Numbered from the stretch's first letter, positions 14,246-27,194 are shown. The stretch: 64,000 bases of DNA from Yersinia massiliensis (GCF_003048255.1 NZ_CP028487.1:310001-374000), one strand, 5' to 3'. Notes: a model not told the origin generated them from the sequence alone. Program-made: numbers and translations.

Positions 14246-15085
14246 CTAACTACGACTCCCACCGCCGTAGGATTGCGTGATCTCTTTCGCTGCATGGATA
14301 ACTAACGCACCCAACTCCGTAACGCGATCATCTGTAATGCGAGATACCGGACCAGAGATCGAGATTGCGGCAAATGCCTCGTGGTGTTCATCGAACAAAC
14401 AAGCAGCGATACAACGCAGACCGAGAGCATGCTCTTCATCATCAAATGAATAGCCTTGCTTGCGAATCAACGCCAAATTCTCTTTTAAGCTGGCTGGATT
14501 GGTGCGGGTATGTTGGGTATAGGCATGTAACCCTTTTTTATGTAACAGCTGCACCAACTGCTCATCCGTTAGTGTGGAGAGAAAGGCTTTACCTGCCCCA
14601 GAGGCATGCATAGGCAGCTTACCGCCAATAGGCGCAGACATTCGCATCAACGCCGTACATTGCACCTGATCGATAATGATGGCCTGATAATCGCTATGAT
14701 CTAAAACGGCTAAATTTACCGTTTCGCCAGACTCATCCATCAAACGCCGTAACATCGGGTGTACCATGGCGAGCAGATTACGGCTTTGCAAAAAGCTACT
14801 GCCGACAATAAAGGCGTGAGCCCCCATGGTCCAAAGCCCTAAATCCCCCACCTGACGCACAAAACCTTGCTGTTGCATCGTAGTCAGAAGGCGATGAGTC
14901 GTTGAGTTCGGTAAACCCGCCTGCTGCGCTAAATCCGTCAGTGCCACACTTCCTTGCGCTTCGGAAATATATTCCAATAATTTAAGTCCACGTGTTAATG
15001 ACTGAACTTGACCCGTTGCTGCAGGGGTGGTTTGCGCGGCAGTCTTAGGTTTCTTTCCCCGTTTTATTGAAATCGGTAATGCCAT
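14246..15085 (-). CDS. iclR: IclR, repressor of the glyoxylate operon
   Basis: A 279-residue IclR-family regulator. Residues 1-25 are a basic, Ala/Thr-rich leader. A winged helix-turn-helix spans about 28-90 (VALTDLAQQAGLPNSTTHRL). The effector-binding domain follows and includes the conserved SAPIGGKLPMHASGAGKAFL and SFDDEEHALGLRCIAA stretches. In E. coli IclR represses aceBAK, glyoxylate relieving and pyruvate strengthening repression; the near identity of both domains suggests the same here. It converges on aceK and diverges from metH, with an IclR-like palindrome just upstream suggesting autoregulation. Confidence 0.96.
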   Translation of the reverse strand: MALPISIKRGKKPKTAAQTTPAATGQVQSLTRGLKLLEYISEAQGSVALTDLAQQAGLPNSTTHRLLTTMQQQGFVRQVGDLGLWTMGAHAFIVGSSFLQSRNLLAMVHPMLRRLMDESGETVNLAVLDHSDYQAIIIDQVQCTALMRMSAPIGGKLPMHASGAGKAFLSTLTDEQLVQLLHKKGLHAYTQHTRTNPASLKENLALIRKQGYSFDDEEHALGLRCIAACLFDEHHEAFAAISISGPVSRITDDRVTELGALVIHAAKEITQSYGGGSRS

Positions 15086-15109
15086 AAGTCAGCCTCATCT
15101 TTATTTTTA

Positions 15110-15124
15110 TGGAATTCATTTTCG
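15110..15124 (-). promoter_or_regulatory. Putative IclR autoregulatory operator
   Basis: TGGAATTCATTTTCG matches the palindromic IclR consensus TGGAAATNATTTCCA at most positions and lies 25 bp upstream of the iclR start. E. coli iclR is autorepressed. Binding is inferred. Confidence 0.5.
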
Positions 15125-15157
15125 TTTTTCAATTATGCATGCAAACTCGAAAAAATG

Positions 15158-15222
15158 CTCATCCGATGAGTTTGCTCTTCTACCTGAAAAAGTCTCAACT
15201 GTGAGCTGACTCATTACATGAG
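15158..15222. repeat. Paired CTCAT-N3-ATGAG palindromes between iclR and metH
   Basis: CTCATCCGATGAG (15158-15170) and CTCATTACATGAG (15210-15222) share the same half-sites and 3-nt spacer and start 52 bp apart, about five helical turns. The second has 6-bp arms (ACTCAT/ATGAGT). They lie in the divergent promoter region. I do not recognise the factor. Confidence 0.6.
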
Positions 15223-15249
15223 TAACTTGTGCTAGGATGACAGACGGGT

Positions 15250-18200
15250 ATGTCGAATGGATTATTTTTGCAACAGGGTAAAGAGGCGGCAGTGGTGGAT
15301 ACAGTCACAAATAATAAAATTAAGACGTTGCATCAGCAATTAACAAAGCGAATTTTGGTACTGGACGGTGGTATGGGCACCATGATCCAGAGCTATCGGC
15401 TGGAAGAAGCAGATTATCGCGGTGCGCGTTTTGCCGATTGGCCAAGTGACCTGAAAGGTAACAATGATTTATTGGTCCTTTCTAAGCCGGAAGTCATCAC
15501 TGCCATACATAATGCCTACTTGGAAGCGGGCGCAGATATTCTCGAAACCAATACATTCAACTCGACCACCATCGCGATGGCAGATTATCAGATGGAGTCA
15601 CTGTCCGCTGAGATTAACTACGAAGCTGCCCGTTTGGCCCGTATCTGCGCTGATGAATGGACGGCTCGCACACCTGAAAAACCGCGCTATGTCGCTGGGG
15701 TGCTTGGCCCGACCAACCGCACTGCATCTATCTCCCCAAAGGTTAACGATCCCGCATTCCGTAATGTCAGTTTTGATCAATTGGTTGATGCCTATCGGGA
15801 ATCAACCCGTGCGCTGATTGAGGGTGGTGTCGATCTGATTATGATTGAAACCGTCTTTGATACCCTGAATGCCAAAGCGGCCACCTTCGCCGTCGAATCC
15901 GAATTTGAAGCGATGGGCGTGCTGTTGCCTGTCATGATTTCCGGCACAATCACCGATGCCTCGGGCCGAACGTTATCGGGTCAAACGACGGAAGCGTTTT
16001 ATAACTCGTTACGTCACGTTAAGCCGATCTCCTTTGGCCTGAACTGTGCCTTGGGGCCAGATGAATTACGTCAATATGTCGCTGAGTTATCGCGCATCTC
16101 TGAATATTATGTCAGTGCTCACCCAAACGCTGGGTTGCCAAATGCCTTTGGTGAATACGATCTTGATGCCAAAGAAATGGCTGAACATATTGGCGAGTGG
16201 GCGCAGGCAGGATTCCTGAATATTGTTGGTGGTTGCTGCGGCACCACACCACAGCATATCGCGGCGATGGCGAAAGCGGTCGAAGGTGTGCCGCCGCGTC
16301 CTTTACCTGATATCCCCGTAGCTTGTCGTTTGGCGGGGCTGGAACCCCTGACTATCGATGCTAACACACTGTTTGTTAACGTCGGTGAGCGTACCAACGT
16401 GACCGGTTCTGCTCGATTCAAACGGTTGATAAAAGAAGATAAATACGACGAAGCCTTGGAAGTTGCGCTCCAACAAGTGGAAAGCGGCGCGCAGATCATC
16501 GATATCAACATGGATGAGGGGATGCTGGACGCAGAAGCGGCCATGGTACGTTTTCTCAATCTGATTGCCGGTGAGCCTGATATCGCGCGCGTTCCAATCA
16601 TGATCGACTCCTCCAAATGGGATGTGATCGAAAAAGGGCTGAAATGCATTCAGGGCAAAGGCATTGTTAACTCAATTTCAATGAAAGAAGGCGAAGAAGC
16701 CTTTATTCACCATGCCAAATTGGTTCGTCGCTATGGTGCCGCCATGGTTGTGATGGCATTTGATGAGGTGGGACAGGCAGATACCCGCGCCCGTAAAATC
16801 GAGATTTGTCGACGTGCCTACAAGATTTTGACTGAAACGGTGGGCTTCCCGCCGGAAGATATTATTTTCGACCCGAATATTTTTGCTGTGGCAACAGGGA
16901 TCGAAGAGCATAACAACTACGCTGTTGATTTTATTGAGGCTTGCGCGGATATCAAAGCTGAGCTGCCTCATGCCATGATTTCCGGCGGCGTCTCCAACGT
17001 TTCCTTCTCCTTCCGGGGTAACGATCCGGTGCGTGAAGCGATCCACGCGGTGTTCTTGTATTACGCCATTCGTAACGGGATGGACATGGGGATCGTGAAC
17101 GCGGGTCAGTTGGCGATTTATGATGATTTATCCGATGAGCTGCGTGATGCCGTCGAGGATGTCATTCTCAACCGCCGCAGTGACAGCACCGAGCGCTTAC
17201 TGGATCTGGCAGAAAAATACCGTAGCAGTAAAAGTGATGAAGTGGCGATTCAACAAGCAGAATGGCGCGGCTGGCCAGTCGTGAAACGCTTGGAGTACTC
17301 ACTGGTCAAAGGCATTACTGAGTTTATCGAAGCGGATACCGAAGAGGCCCGCCAGCAAGCTGATCGCCCCATTGAAGTGATTGAAGGGCCATTGATGGCT
17401 GGGATGAATGTGGTCGGCGACCTGTTTGGCGAAGGGAAGATGTTCCTACCGCAGGTGGTGAAATCCGCGAGGGTGATGAAACAGGCGGTGGCCTACCTCG
17501 AACCTTATATTGAGGCCAGCAAACAGAAAGGAACAACGGCGGGTAAAATCCTGCTGGCGACGGTAAAAGGCGATGTTCATGACATCGGTAAAAACATCGT
17601 TGGCGTAGTATTGCAGTGTAATAACTACGAAATTATCGATCTTGGCGTGATGGTGCCGACGGAAAAGATTCTGCGTACAGCACGAGAAGAAAACGTGGAT
17701 ATCATCGGCTTATCTGGTCTGATAACGCCGTCGCTGGATGAAATGGTGAACGTGGCGAAAGAGATGGAGCGCCAAGGTTTTACCTTGCCGTTGCTGATTG
17801 GCGGTGCGACCACGTCCAAAGCGCATACCGCGGTTAAAATCGAGCAGAACTACAGCGGCTCGACGACCTATGTTTCAAATGCTTCGCGCAGTGTTGGTGT
17901 GGTTTCCGCGTTGTTATCGGATACACAGCGCGATGATTTTGTTGCTAAAACGCGCAAAGAGTATGAAACCGTCCGTATTCAACATGCGCGTAAAAAACCA
18001 CGTACTCCGCCTGTCAGCTTACAAACTGCGCGGGATAACCAAACCGTCATTGATTGGGAAAACTACACGCCGCCCGTGGCGCACAAGTTAGGTGTACAAG
18101 CGGTGGAAGCGAGCATTGAAACTCTGCGCAATTACATCGACTGGACGCCATTCTTTATGACGTGGTCGTTGGCGGGCAAGTATCCGCGCATTCTGGAGGA

Positions 18201-18987
18201 TGAGGTTGTCGGCGAAGAAGCTAAGCGCCTGTTTGCTGATGCTAATGACATGCTGGATAAACTGTCAGTAGAAGGATTGCTGCATCCTAAAGGTGTCGTC
18301 GGCCTGTTCCCTGCCAACAGTGTAGGGGATGACATCGAAATCTACCGCGATGAGCGCCGTGATGACGTGCTGGTAGTCAGCCATCATTTGCGCCAGCAAA
18401 CCGAGAAAACCGACTTCCCGAACTATTGCTTGGCCGATTATGTCGCCCCGAAAGCCAGCGGCAAAGCGGATTATTTTGGCGCATTTGCCGTGACGGGTGG
18501 CTTGGAAGAAGACGCATTGGCGGACGCCTATGATGCGCAGCATGATGACTACAACAAAATCATGATTAAGGCATTGTCGGACCGTTTGGCGGAGGCTTTC
18601 GCTGAATATCTGCATGAGCAGGTGCGTAAAGTATATTGGGGGTTTGCGCCTCATGAAAACCTGAGCAATGAAGAACTGGTGCGTGAAAACTATCAGGGCA
18701 TTCGCCCTGCACCAGGCTATCCCGCTTGCCCAGAGCACACCGAAAAAGGCCAAATCTGGCAGTTGCTCGATGTGGAAACTCACACGGGAATGAAGCTGAC
18801 CGAGTCTTACGCTATGTGGCCAGGCGCATCGGTATCAGGCTGGTACTTCAGTCATCCCGACAGCAAGTACTTTGCCGTCGCGCAGATTCAGCGGGATCAG
18901 GTCGAAGACTATGCCGCGCGCAAAGGGATGCCAGTGGCAGAAGTTGAACGCTGGTTAGCGCCCAATTTGGGCTACGATGCGGATTAA
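15250..18987 (+). CDS. metH: Cobalamin-dependent methionine synthase
   Basis: A 1245-residue MetH with all four modules. It moves a methyl group from 5-methyltetrahydrofolate to homocysteine through cobalamin. The N-terminal homocysteine domain has zinc cysteines in GLNCALG (about 265) and GGCCGTT (about 328-329). The pterin domain (about 370-630) contains [11 protein letters not shown]. The cobalamin domain has the DVHDIGKN motif whose His ligates cobalt (about 777), and the S-adenosylmethionine reactivation domain is C-terminal, with [12 protein letters not shown] and [14 protein letters not shown]. The start is uncertain: ATG 15250 adds 18 residues relative to E. coli, whereas a GTG at 15295 has AGAGG 8 bp upstream and gives near-E. 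coli length. It diverges from iclR and ends at a strong terminator. Confidence 0.96.
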   Translation: MSNGLFLQQGKEAAVVDTVTNNKIKTLHQQLTKRILVLDGGMGTMIQSYRLEEADYRGARFADWPSDLKGNNDLLVLSKPEVITAIHNAYLEAGADILETNTFNSTTIAMADYQMESLSAEINYEAARLARICADEWTARTPEKPRYVAGVLGPTNRTASISPKVNDPAFRNVSFDQLVDAYRESTRALIEGGVDLIMIETVFDTLNAKAATFAVESEFEAMGVLLPVMISGTITDASGRTLSGQTTEAFYNSLRHVKPISFGLNCALGPDELRQYVAELSRISEYYVSAHPNAGLPNAFGEYDLDAKEMAEHIGEWAQAGFLNIVGGCCGTTPQHIAAMAKAVEGVPPRPLPDIPVACRLAGLEPLTIDANTLFVNVGERTNVTGSARFKRLIKEDKYDEALEVALQQVESGAQIIDINMDEGMLDAEAAMVRFLNLIAGEPDIARVPIMIDSSKWDVIEKGLKCIQGKGIVNSISMKEGEEAFIHHAKLVRRYGAAMVVMAFDEVGQADTRARKIEICRRAYKILTETVGFPPEDIIFDPNIFAVATGIEEHNNYAVDFIEACADIKAELPHAMISGGVSNVSFSFRGNDPVREAIHAVFLYYAIRNGMDMGIVNAGQLAIYDDLSDELRDAVEDVILNRRSDSTERLLDLAEKYRSSKSDEVAIQQAEWRGWPVVKRLEYSLVKGITEFIEADTEEARQQADRPIEVIEGPLMAGMNVVGDLFGEGKMFLPQVVKSARVMKQAVAYLEPYIEASKQKGTTAGKILLATVKGDVHDIGKNIVGVVLQCNNYEIIDLGVMVPTEKILRTAREENVDIIGLSGLITPSLDEMVNVAKEMERQGFTLPLLIGGATTSKAHTAVKIEQNYSGSTTYVSNASRSVGVVSALLSDTQRDDFVAKTRKEYETVRIQHARKKPRTPPVSLQTARDNQTVIDWENYTPPVAHKLGVQAVEASIETLRNYIDWTPFFMTWSLAGKYPRILEDEVVGEEAKRLFADANDMLDKLSVEGLLHPKGVVGLFPANSVGDDIEIYRDERRDDVLVVSHHLRQQTEKTDFPNYCLADYVAPKASGKADYFGAFAVTGGLEEDALADAYDAQHDDYNKIMIKALSDRLAEAFAEYLHEQVRKVYWGFAPHENLSNEELVRENYQGIRPAPGYPACPEHTEKGQIWQLLDVETHTGMKLTESYAMWPGASVSGWYFSHPDSKYFAVAQIQRDQVEDYAARKGMPVAEVERWLAPNLGYDAD

Positions 18988-19023
18988 TTTCTAACAGCTC
19001 AACGTGTTCATTCGACAAATAAA

Positions 19024-19057
19024 AGGAGATAGCCGCAATGGCTATCTCCTTTTTTTA
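19024..19057 (+). terminator. metH intrinsic terminator, probably bidirectional
   Basis: An 11-bp perfect stem (19024-19034 with 19040-19050), GCAAT loop and seven Ts. On the minus strand the AAAA before the stem gives a T-run, so it could also serve panS. Confidence 0.93.
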
Positions 19058-19161
19058 ATCCGCATTTAATAAAAACCATAATGCAGTACGTTTTTGAGCA
19101 TGGTATCTGATGGGGGAGATAGAAAATGCCCAACAGCGTCAGGCATTTTATTGACGACACG

Positions 19162-20085
19162 TTATTTCTTATCTTTATTCACCGGCTTGCCTGACCAATA
19201 ACCCGCGAGCAATGAGCCGGAGAGGTTGTGCCATACCGAGAACAGCGCGCCGGGTAGGGCGGCCAACGGTGAGAAGTAAATTTTCCCCAGTGTGGCGGCC
19301 AGTCCTGAGTTTTGCATACCGACTTCAATTGCCAATGTGCGGCAAGTCGATTCATCAAAACCAAACAATTTCCCACCCCAGTAGCCGCTTAATAGGCCAA
19401 TGCCGTTATGCAGGATAACCGCAATAATCACCACAAACCCGACGGAAGCAATATGGCTTTGGCTACCCGCCACCACAGCACTGATGATAGCCACAATACA
19501 AACCATCGACATCGCCGGAAGATAAGGCTCAATGCGCTTAATGGTTTTGGTAAAGGTATGGTGGACAATCAAACCCGCCGTAATCGGGATAACCACGATT
19601 TGCAGAATACTTTTTAGCATCCCGACGACATCAACACTGATAGTGGCATCAACATAGAAACGGGTCAGAAGTGGAGTGGCAAAAACACCCACCAGTGTTG
19701 AGACGGCAGAGATTGTCACCGACAGTGCAACATCACCTTTTGCGAGGTAAATCATCACATTTGATGCCGTTCCACTGGCAACACTCCCCACCAGTACCAT
19801 GCCAGCAGAGAGATCGGGTGGCATGCGGAAAAGGATCGCGAGAATCCATGCGGTGAGCGGCATAATCAGGTAATGCAGAAAAGTCGCTGCTGCTACGGGG
19901 GCTGGGCGTGACAGCACACGTTTGAAATCATCTAGCCGTAGGGTGACCCCCATGGCAAACATAATCAACATCAATAGTGGGCCAACATAGGGGCCAATAC
20001 CGATAAAAGTGCTCGGTCGGAAATAGGCTGCGACTGAGAGCAGCAATGCCCATAGCGGGAACAGACGGGTGATTTTTACCAACAT
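19162..20085 (-). CDS. panS: Bile acid:sodium symporter-family transporter, PanS-like
   Basis: A 307-residue, highly hydrophobic inner-membrane protein of the BASS family with about ten predicted membrane spans. Family features are visible: the MFAMGVTL segment near residue 45, [19 protein letters not shown] around 105-122 (a crossover-type conserved stretch) and [16 protein letters not shown] [14 protein letters not shown] near 260. The Salmonella homologue PanS transports pantoate/ketopantoate, and E. coli has the unrelated Na+/phosphate transporter yjbB downstream of metH instead. The symbol is by similarity, and substrate is inferred. It lies on the minus strand downstream of lysC, but a hairpin between them suggests separate transcription. 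Confidence 0.8.
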   Translation of the reverse strand: MLVKITRLFPLWALLLSVAAYFRPSTFIGIGPYVGPLLMLIMFAMGVTLRLDDFKRVLSRPAPVAAATFLHYLIMPLTAWILAILFRMPPDLSAGMVLVGSVASGTASNVMIYLAKGDVALSVTISAVSTLVGVFATPLLTRFYVDATISVDVVGMLKSILQIVVIPITAGLIVHHTFTKTIKRIEPYLPAMSMVCIVAIISAVVAGSQSHIASVGFVVIIAVILHNGIGLLSGYWGGKLFGFDESTCRTLAIEVGMQNSGLAATLGKIYFSPLAALPGALFSVWHNLSGSLLAGYWSGKPVNKDKK

Positions 20086-20121
20086 GAAGCGAGAGTCCTT
20101 AATCGTCAGTGTCAGAAATAT

Positions 20122-20149
20122 GAAAAAACCGGACGCAAGTGTCCGGTTT
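20122..20149 (-). terminator. lysC terminator
   Basis: AACCGGAC and GTCCGGTT form an 8-bp stem with a 6-nt loop. On the minus strand it is followed by TTTTTT-like sequence, between lysC and panS. Confidence 0.8.
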
Positions 20150-20232
20150 ACAATCTGTTTATATTATAACGCTGGTTATTATTCAAACGGCATGTTGTTC
20201 AAGTCACATATTACTCATGCTCGAACCAATCA

Positions 20233-21618
20233 TTATTCAAACAAATTATGATGCAGCGTTTGCACCACTTTCTCGGCATCACTGCCCGGAATCAGGAAGC
20301 AAAGATTATGGCTGCTGGCCCCGTAGCAAATCATGCGAATATTGAATGGATCGAGTACGCCAAACACTTCTTTCCCCACACCGCAAGACTGAGACAGGTC
20401 GTTGCCGATAATCGCCACCAGCGCCAGATCCTCTTCTACTTCCACACGGCACAGAGAAGAAAGCTCGGTCAGTAGTGAAGTGGTCAGCAGGCTATCACCG
20501 ATAGATGTTGAACCGGTGGTATCCAGCGTCAGTGCGACACTCACTTCAGAAGTGGTAATCAAATCCACTGAAATATTGTGGCGCGCCAAAATGTTAAACA
20601 CTTCAGCCAGAAAACCGCGTGCATGCAACATGTTTAGGCTGTGCAACGTGAGCAAGGTTTGTTTGCGGCGCAGTGCTAAAGCACGGAACAAGGGTGGATT
20701 TTCGGTTTTATTGCACACCAGAGTGCCACCTGCGGCGGGATCTTTGCTTGACCCAACAAATACCGGAATATCGCTACGAACGGCGGGTAATAGCGTGGCC
20801 GGATGCAGTACTTTGGCACCAAACGTCGCCATTTCAGCCGCTTCTTCAAATGCAATCTTATCGATGCGTTTTGCTGCGGGCACCACACGTGGATCGGTTG
20901 TGTAAATCCCCGGCACGTCAGTCCAGATATCAATGCGGCTGACGTTGAGTGCCTCACCCAATAGGGCCGCAGTATAATCACTGCCGCCACGGCCCAGCGT
21001 CGTTGTTCTGCCTTTGCTTTCGCTGCCAATAAACCCTTGAGTCACGATGATGGCGTGCTCAATACGGGGTGCTAATTGAGCTTGAGCCAATTCAGCTAAT
21101 GCCACAGTATCAGGTTCAGCACGGCCGAAACGGTCATTGGTGCGCATGATTTTACGCACATCAAACCATTCGACGGCAACTTGGCGCTGGCGCAGCAATT
21201 CGACAAACAGCAGCGTCGACATTAATTCGCCGTGACTGACTAACTCATCGGTCAGGGCCGCCGACGTCGCCAAGCTGGCGGCTTCAGACAGCATCGCAAT
21301 ATTTTCCAGCATGCGTTCAATTTCTTCACGGATCACGACGGGATTACCGAGTTTAACGAGAATCGCGTCTTGAATGCGGTGAATGTCATCTAAATGCTGT
21401 TCGCGCTGTTCAGGCTCGCAGCCATCGGCAAGGGCGACCAACAGATTGGTAATACCGGCAGAAGCCGACAAGATCACCAAACGAACATCCGGGTTCGATA
21501 AAACCACATCAGCGCTGCGGTTCATGGCATCAAAATCAGCCACACTGGTGCCACCAAATTTGGCCACCACGGTCGCAGAAGAAGTGCGGTTAGTCTGTTG
21601 TTGTGTTGCGCAATTCAT
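20233..21618 (-). CDS. lysC: Lysine-sensitive aspartokinase III
   Basis: A 461-residue monofunctional aspartokinase that phosphorylates aspartate, opening the lysine, threonine and methionine pathway. The ATP-binding KFGGTS motif sits at residues 20-25. The GRGGSDYTAALL and TDVPGIYTTDPR motifs mark the kinase domain, and two ACT domains fill roughly the last 150 residues and bind lysine. No homoserine dehydrogenase domain is fused, which identifies it as the LysC type rather than ThrA or MetL. It is slightly longer than the 449-residue E. coli protein, mainly at the N-terminus. Transcription passes through a lysine riboswitch leader of about 300 nt immediately upstream, giving mRNA-level control in addition to allosteric inhibition. 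Confidence 0.96.
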   Translation of the reverse strand: MNCATQQQTNRTSSATVVAKFGGTSVADFDAMNRSADVVLSNPDVRLVILSASAGITNLLVALADGCEPEQREQHLDDIHRIQDAILVKLGNPVVIREEIERMLENIAMLSEAASLATSAALTDELVSHGELMSTLLFVELLRQRQVAVEWFDVRKIMRTNDRFGRAEPDTVALAELAQAQLAPRIEHAIIVTQGFIGSESKGRTTTLGRGGSDYTAALLGEALNVSRIDIWTDVPGIYTTDPRVVPAAKRIDKIAFEEAAEMATFGAKVLHPATLLPAVRSDIPVFVGSSKDPAAGGTLVCNKTENPPLFRALALRRKQTLLTLHSLNMLHARGFLAEVFNILARHNISVDLITTSEVSVALTLDTTGSTSIGDSLLTTSLLTELSSLCRVEVEEDLALVAIIGNDLSQSCGVGKEVFGVLDPFNIRMICYGASSHNLCFLIPGSDAEKVVQTLHHNLFE

Positions 21619-21639
21619 TTAAAACCTCGTGTCAGGGAT

Positions 21640-21940
21640 GCCATCTTGGGTGGTCATCTGTATTCGCCTTGGCACAAGGAAAGAGCGGTAAGTCAGGGGG
21701 CAGGCGTAGAAATAACACTACGTTACACCCAGAAGCGCTCCACCTTGTTGACCGCCCGAAAGGAACGGCATGGGTGACAACCCAGGGGATTCAGCCCCTG
21801 CAGTCGACACGTTGATAGCCGAAGTCATCGTGCCTCGGCGTCGCTCCCCCTCGAATGTCTTCAGCGGATTACGGCTCCTCCGACATTTTACCTGGGCGAC
21901 GCACCTCTTCTGGCTTACGCACTGAGTGCGCAAGTAGGTG
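21640..21940 (-). promoter_or_regulatory. Lysine riboswitch (L box) leader of lysC
   Basis: The minus strand between about 21940 and 21720 carries the lysine-aptamer signatures: GCCAGAAGAGG near the 5' side, AGGAGCC, GAGGGGGAGCGACGCCGAGG, then CAGGGGCTGAATCCCCTGG and GTTGTCACCC, and finally GAGCGCTTCTGGGTG. These match the E. coli lysC L box in order and spacing. The remainder to lysC (21640-21720), including CCGCTCTTTCCTTGTGCCAAGG, is the probable expression platform. In E. coli lysine binding hides the ribosome site; which mechanism applies here is inferred. Confidence 0.93.
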
Positions 21941-23878
<1,938 letters not shown>

Positions 23879-23912
23879 GCTTACCGGCTTAAGCTCTTGA
23901 TCCGTGCTTGTT

Positions 23913-23941
23913 AGCCCCTTACTCAGTAAGGGGCTTTTTTT
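23913..23941 (+). terminator. pgi intrinsic terminator
   Basis: AGCCCCTTA and TAAGGGGCT form a 9-bp stem around CTCAG, followed by seven or more Ts. Confidence 0.94.
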
Positions 23942-23978
23942 GGCTCGGATAATTTTCCAACTTTAACAGGGGGGATTT

Positions 23979-24386
23979 ATGGCCAAAAATTCGCGTTCTC
24001 AATGGGTCGCCAAAAATCTACAGCGCTTATTGAATGCAGGATTAATTGTTCTCGCGGCGATTTTGGTGGTTTTTTTAGTGAAAGAAACCATTCATCTGGG
24101 GCAGATGCTATTTGTCAATAATCAGGAAACCTCGTCATATATGCTGATTGAAGGCATTGTGATTTATTTCCTGTATTTCGAGTTTATTGCCTTGATTGTT
24201 AAGTACTTTGAATCAGGCTATCACTTCCCACTACGCTACTTTATCTATATCGGTATCACGGCCATTATTCGGCTAATCATCGTCGATCATGAAAATCCGA
24301 TTGATACGCTGATTTATTCGGGTTCAATTTTGTTGTTGGTGGTGACGTTGTATTTGGCGAATACGGATCGTTTAAAACGAGAGTAA
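23979..24386 (+). CDS. psiE: Phosphate-starvation-inducible protein PsiE
   Basis: A 135-residue inner-membrane protein with four hydrophobic segments (about 18-38, 55-75, 82-102, 108-128). The conserved PsiE core [15 protein letters not shown] and [22 protein letters not shown] is intact, as is the terminal RLKRE. E. coli psiE is induced by phosphate starvation through PhoB, and the molecular function is unknown. The ribosome site AGGGGGG lies close to the ATG. It sits between pgi and the convergent mal operon, as in E. coli except that xylE is absent. Confidence 0.93.
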   Translation: MAKNSRSQWVAKNLQRLLNAGLIVLAAILVVFLVKETIHLGQMLFVNNQETSSYMLIEGIVIYFLYFEFIALIVKYFESGYHFPLRYFIYIGITAIIRLIIVDHENPIDTLIYSGSILLLVVTLYLANTDRLKRE

Positions 24387-24411
24387 CCTGCGGGTAAGCC
24401 GTGTTTGGGAT

Positions 24412-24442
24412 ATAAAATAAAAATGGCGGCCGCGAGGCCGCC
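24412..24442 (-). terminator. malEFG terminator hairpin
   Basis: GGCGGCC and GGCCGCC pair over 7 bp around a 4-nt loop. Read on the minus strand, it is followed by ATTTTTATTTTA. It lies 160 bp beyond malG. A second small hairpin (GTCGC-GTAA-GCGAC, about 24550-24563) lies in between. Confidence 0.75.
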
Positions 24443-24601
24443 CTAAAGACACAGTACCAGAGGATTAAAGTACAGCAAGTGAAGCAGCGGCATAAATTCA
24501 GATAACTGATAATGCTAATCGAAGGGGAAATGTTCCGTTGGGGCCGTAGTCGCGTAAGCGACCGGAGCGCCCGTAGGAACAGTCATCCCTTTAGCACCAA
24601 T

Positions 24602-25492
24602 CTAACCTTTCACCCCACCGGCGGTTAGGCCACCGACCAACCAGCGTTGTGCTAGCAGGAAGACGGTGGTGATAGGGATGGCAGAAAGCACAGCGGCAGC
24701 GGCAAAGTCGCCCCACAGGTAGTTTTGTGGATTCAGATATTGCTGCATTCCCACCGCCAAGGTGTAACTCTCCACATCACGCAGTAACAATGAGGCGACC
24801 GGTACTTCGGTGATGGCGGCAATAAACGACAGAATAAACACCACGGCTAAAATAGGGACCGACAGCGGTAACAGTACCAGCCGGAAAGCTTGCCACGGAG
24901 TCGCACCGTCTAAGGCTGCGGCTTCCTCCAGTGAGTTATCAATGGTTTCGAAGTAGCCCTTGATCGTCCAAACGTGTAGCGCTATCCCCCCCATATAAGC
25001 AAATATCACGCCGCCGTGGGTATTCAGACCGATAAACGGCATATATTGCCCGAGGCGGTCGAAGAGGGCGTACAAGGCCACCAGTGATAGCACCGCAGGG
25101 AACATTTGGAAAATCAGCATACTTTTCAGCAGGGTGTTTTTACCGCGAAAACGCATACGGGCAAAGGCATAGGCACAAGTTGTCGACAGTGAAACAATGC
25201 CAATTGCCGTGATCACCGCAATCTTAACGGAGTTCCATAGCCACAACATGACGGGGAACGGCGGTGGCGTTACGCTACCGTCTGCATGGGTGATGCTGAT
25301 ACCCAAGGCTAGCTTCCAGTGCTCCCACGAAATTTGGTCGGGGATCAAACTGCCGGTCGCGAAGTTACCCGGCCGCAGTGAAATGGTAATGACCATCAGC
25401 AGCGGGAACATGATCAGCGCGATAAAGCACAGCATGAGAAAATGGGTGCCTAATAGACGCAAACGTTGGGATTTAGGTTGAACCATAGCCAT
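24602..25492 (-). CDS. malG: Maltose ABC transporter permease MalG
   Basis: A 296-residue inner-membrane permease with six membrane spans. With MalF it forms the channel of the MalEFGK2 maltose/maltodextrin importer. The EAA loop that contacts MalK is visible ([15 protein letters not shown]), as is the near-invariant C-terminus TAGGVKG. I place the start at 25492 (MAMVQPKSQ), matching E. coli, with GGAGGAG about 6 bp upstream. An earlier in-frame ATG at 25513 would overlap malF. It follows malF after 13 bp in the malEFG operon. Confidence 0.97.
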   Translation of the reverse strand: MAMVQPKSQRLRLLGTHFLMLCFIALIMFPLLMVITISLRPGNFATGSLIPDQISWEHWKLALGISITHADGSVTPPPFPVMLWLWNSVKIAVITAIGIVSLSTTCAYAFARMRFRGKNTLLKSMLIFQMFPAVLSLVALYALFDRLGQYMPFIGLNTHGGVIFAYMGGIALHVWTIKGYFETIDNSLEEAAALDGATPWQAFRLVLLPLSVPILAVVFILSFIAAITEVPVASLLLRDVESYTLAVGMQQYLNPQNYLWGDFAAAAVLSAIPITTVFLLAQRWLVGGLTAGGVKG

Positions 25493-25505
25493 CTGCATCT
25501 CCTCC

Positions 25506-27083
25506 TTAGTCAAAATTCATTTTGCTGGCTTTCAAATTCAGTATCGCGAGCGCGCCTACCAGTATGAAAATCAACGTTGCGATAGCCGCTGCCAGCCCAA
25601 AGTCCTGCCCACCGCCACCTTCAAAGGCGACACGATAGGTGTAGTTGACCAGCAAATCGGTATATCCCGCAGGGGTGCTGGTACCAATCATATCTGGGCC
25701 GCCTCGGGTTAATAACTGAATCAGCACAAAGTTATTAAAATTAAAGGCAAAACTGGCAATCATCAGCGGTGTTAACGGCTTAATCAGTAACGGGAAGGTA
25801 ATCCGGAAAAAGTTCTGGAACGGGCCTGCGCCATCCATTGCTGAGGCTTCATATAAATCATCGGGGATGGCTTTGAGTAATCCCATGCACAGAATCATCA
25901 TGTAGGGGTAACCGAGCCACGTATTCACAATCACAATCATGCTCTTGGCGGTGAGTGGATCGCTAAACCATTCAGGCTTAATGCCAAACAGTTGGTTAAG
26001 CATCAGGTTAATTTCCCCGAAGCTTTGGTTAAATAACCCTTTGAAAATCAAAATAGAAATAAATGAAGGTACCGCATAGGGCAAGATCAGGAGCACCCGG
26101 TAGATGGCTTTGCCTTTTAGGGCATCCCATTGCACCACGCAGGCTAGTATCATGCCAACGGCAACCGTGAGGACGACGCTGATGACGGAAAACAGGATGG
26201 TCCAGATGAAAATAGAGATAAAGGGTTTCTGGATACCTTCATCGTGCAGCACTCGCAGGAAGTTTTTCCAGCCAATGGTGACGGTAAAGCCGGGGCTGAG
26301 TTTTTCATTTTCCCACTGCCCATCAGCATTCACGGCTTGATAGAAACCGATATCCGTATTAGGCCGATAGACGACCCCTGTCTGCTTGTTGATCAGTTCT
26401 TGGCCATCATCAGCCAGTTTGTAGAGTGGGCTGGTTCCGGAGAATTGGCGCAGTGAACTCATGCGCAATTCGCCCCCATCAGGCAAGGTAGCCACTAAGC
26501 TGCTTAATGCTTGGCGATTCTGGGTAATGATCCGCAGTGACGCGCGTTCGCCGGTTTGTTCCGCGCTAGCTGGGGTGACTTTTAATTTATGTTCACCAAC
26601 AGTATCGAAGCTAAAAGGCTCAGAAATCAGGACGGTATTATCGTCTGGGTTGGTCAGTTGCAAGCGCCATTGGTCATCACTCGGATACAGGCCAAAGGCA
26701 AAAGTTTTACCGGTTTGGAACTGCCGGTCCATCAAGACGGATTGAGCACGCTCGAAGGTTAATTGGTTGGTGCTGCTATAGTTGGTAAACGCGATGGCAA
26801 TGGTGCAAATCAGGGGGAATAGAACAAACAACCCCATCCCAGCCACGCCAGGATAAACATAACGCCATGCATAAGCGCGGCGATTAGCGAAAACATAGAG
26901 TCCCAGACTCACCAGAATCAGCGTGACAATGGCAAAAAGATATTCACCTTGAGAATACATCAACACGATCAAATAGCAGGTGAAGAGACTTAATGCGCCG
27001 ATAACCAGCCATTTAAGGACATCACTTTGCCACCAGGCAACTCTCTTTTTACGGCTTTCATATTCGGTGTGGGATAACTGCAT
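25506..27083 (-). CDS. malF: Maltose ABC transporter permease MalF
   Basis: A 525-residue permease, slightly longer than the 514 of E. coli. Three N-terminal membrane spans are followed by the large periplasmic P2 domain (about residues 100-285) that holds MalE, then the transport core with its EAA loop [17 protein letters not shown]. With MalG and two MalK subunits it imports maltose and maltodextrins. It starts 111 bp after malE, with a stable hairpin in the gap, and continues into malG after 13 bp. Confidence 0.97.
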   Translation of the reverse strand: MQLSHTEYESRKKRVAWWQSDVLKWLVIGALSLFTCYLIVLMYSQGEYLFAIVTLILVSLGLYVFANRRAYAWRYVYPGVAGMGLFVLFPLICTIAIAFTNYSSTNQLTFERAQSVLMDRQFQTGKTFAFGLYPSDDQWRLQLTNPDDNTVLISEPFSFDTVGEHKLKVTPASAEQTGERASLRIITQNRQALSSLVATLPDGGELRMSSLRQFSGTSPLYKLADDGQELINKQTGVVYRPNTDIGFYQAVNADGQWENEKLSPGFTVTIGWKNFLRVLHDEGIQKPFISIFIWTILFSVISVVLTVAVGMILACVVQWDALKGKAIYRVLLILPYAVPSFISILIFKGLFNQSFGEINLMLNQLFGIKPEWFSDPLTAKSMIVIVNTWLGYPYMMILCMGLLKAIPDDLYEASAMDGAGPFQNFFRITFPLLIKPLTPLMIASFAFNFNNFVLIQLLTRGGPDMIGTSTPAGYTDLLVNYTYRVAFEGGGGQDFGLAAAIATLIFILVGALAILNLKASKMNFD

Positions 27084-27104
27084 AATATTCCCTTTCTACT
27101 CTTC

Positions 27105-27182
27105 GTACTTGAAGTTGCTGCGGCGTAAGCGGTTAACGCCACCGCAAACCGTGTTGGGGCATAGCGAACTATGCCCCTTTTG
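27105..27182 (-). promoter_or_regulatory. malE-malF intergenic hairpin
   Basis: GGGGCATAG and CTATGCCCC (27156-27177) form a perfect 9-bp stem. On the transcribed minus strand the loop is UUCG. Next to it lies CTTCGTACTTGAAGTTGCTGC, which resembles an ERIC end. In E. coli, REP hairpins at this same position stabilise the malE message, so MalE outnumbers MalF. The same role here is inferred. Confidence 0.7.
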
Positions 27183-27194
27183 CAGGTGATGCTG

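Noticed and set aside
21718..21933. 71-codon frame on the minus strand before lysC
   Set aside because: It covers the lysine-riboswitch aptamer, whose conserved RNA motifs explain the sequence.
24540..24600. GTCGC-GTAA-GCGAC hairpin near malG as a mobile element end
   Set aside because: No second copy or flanking duplication is visible in the window.
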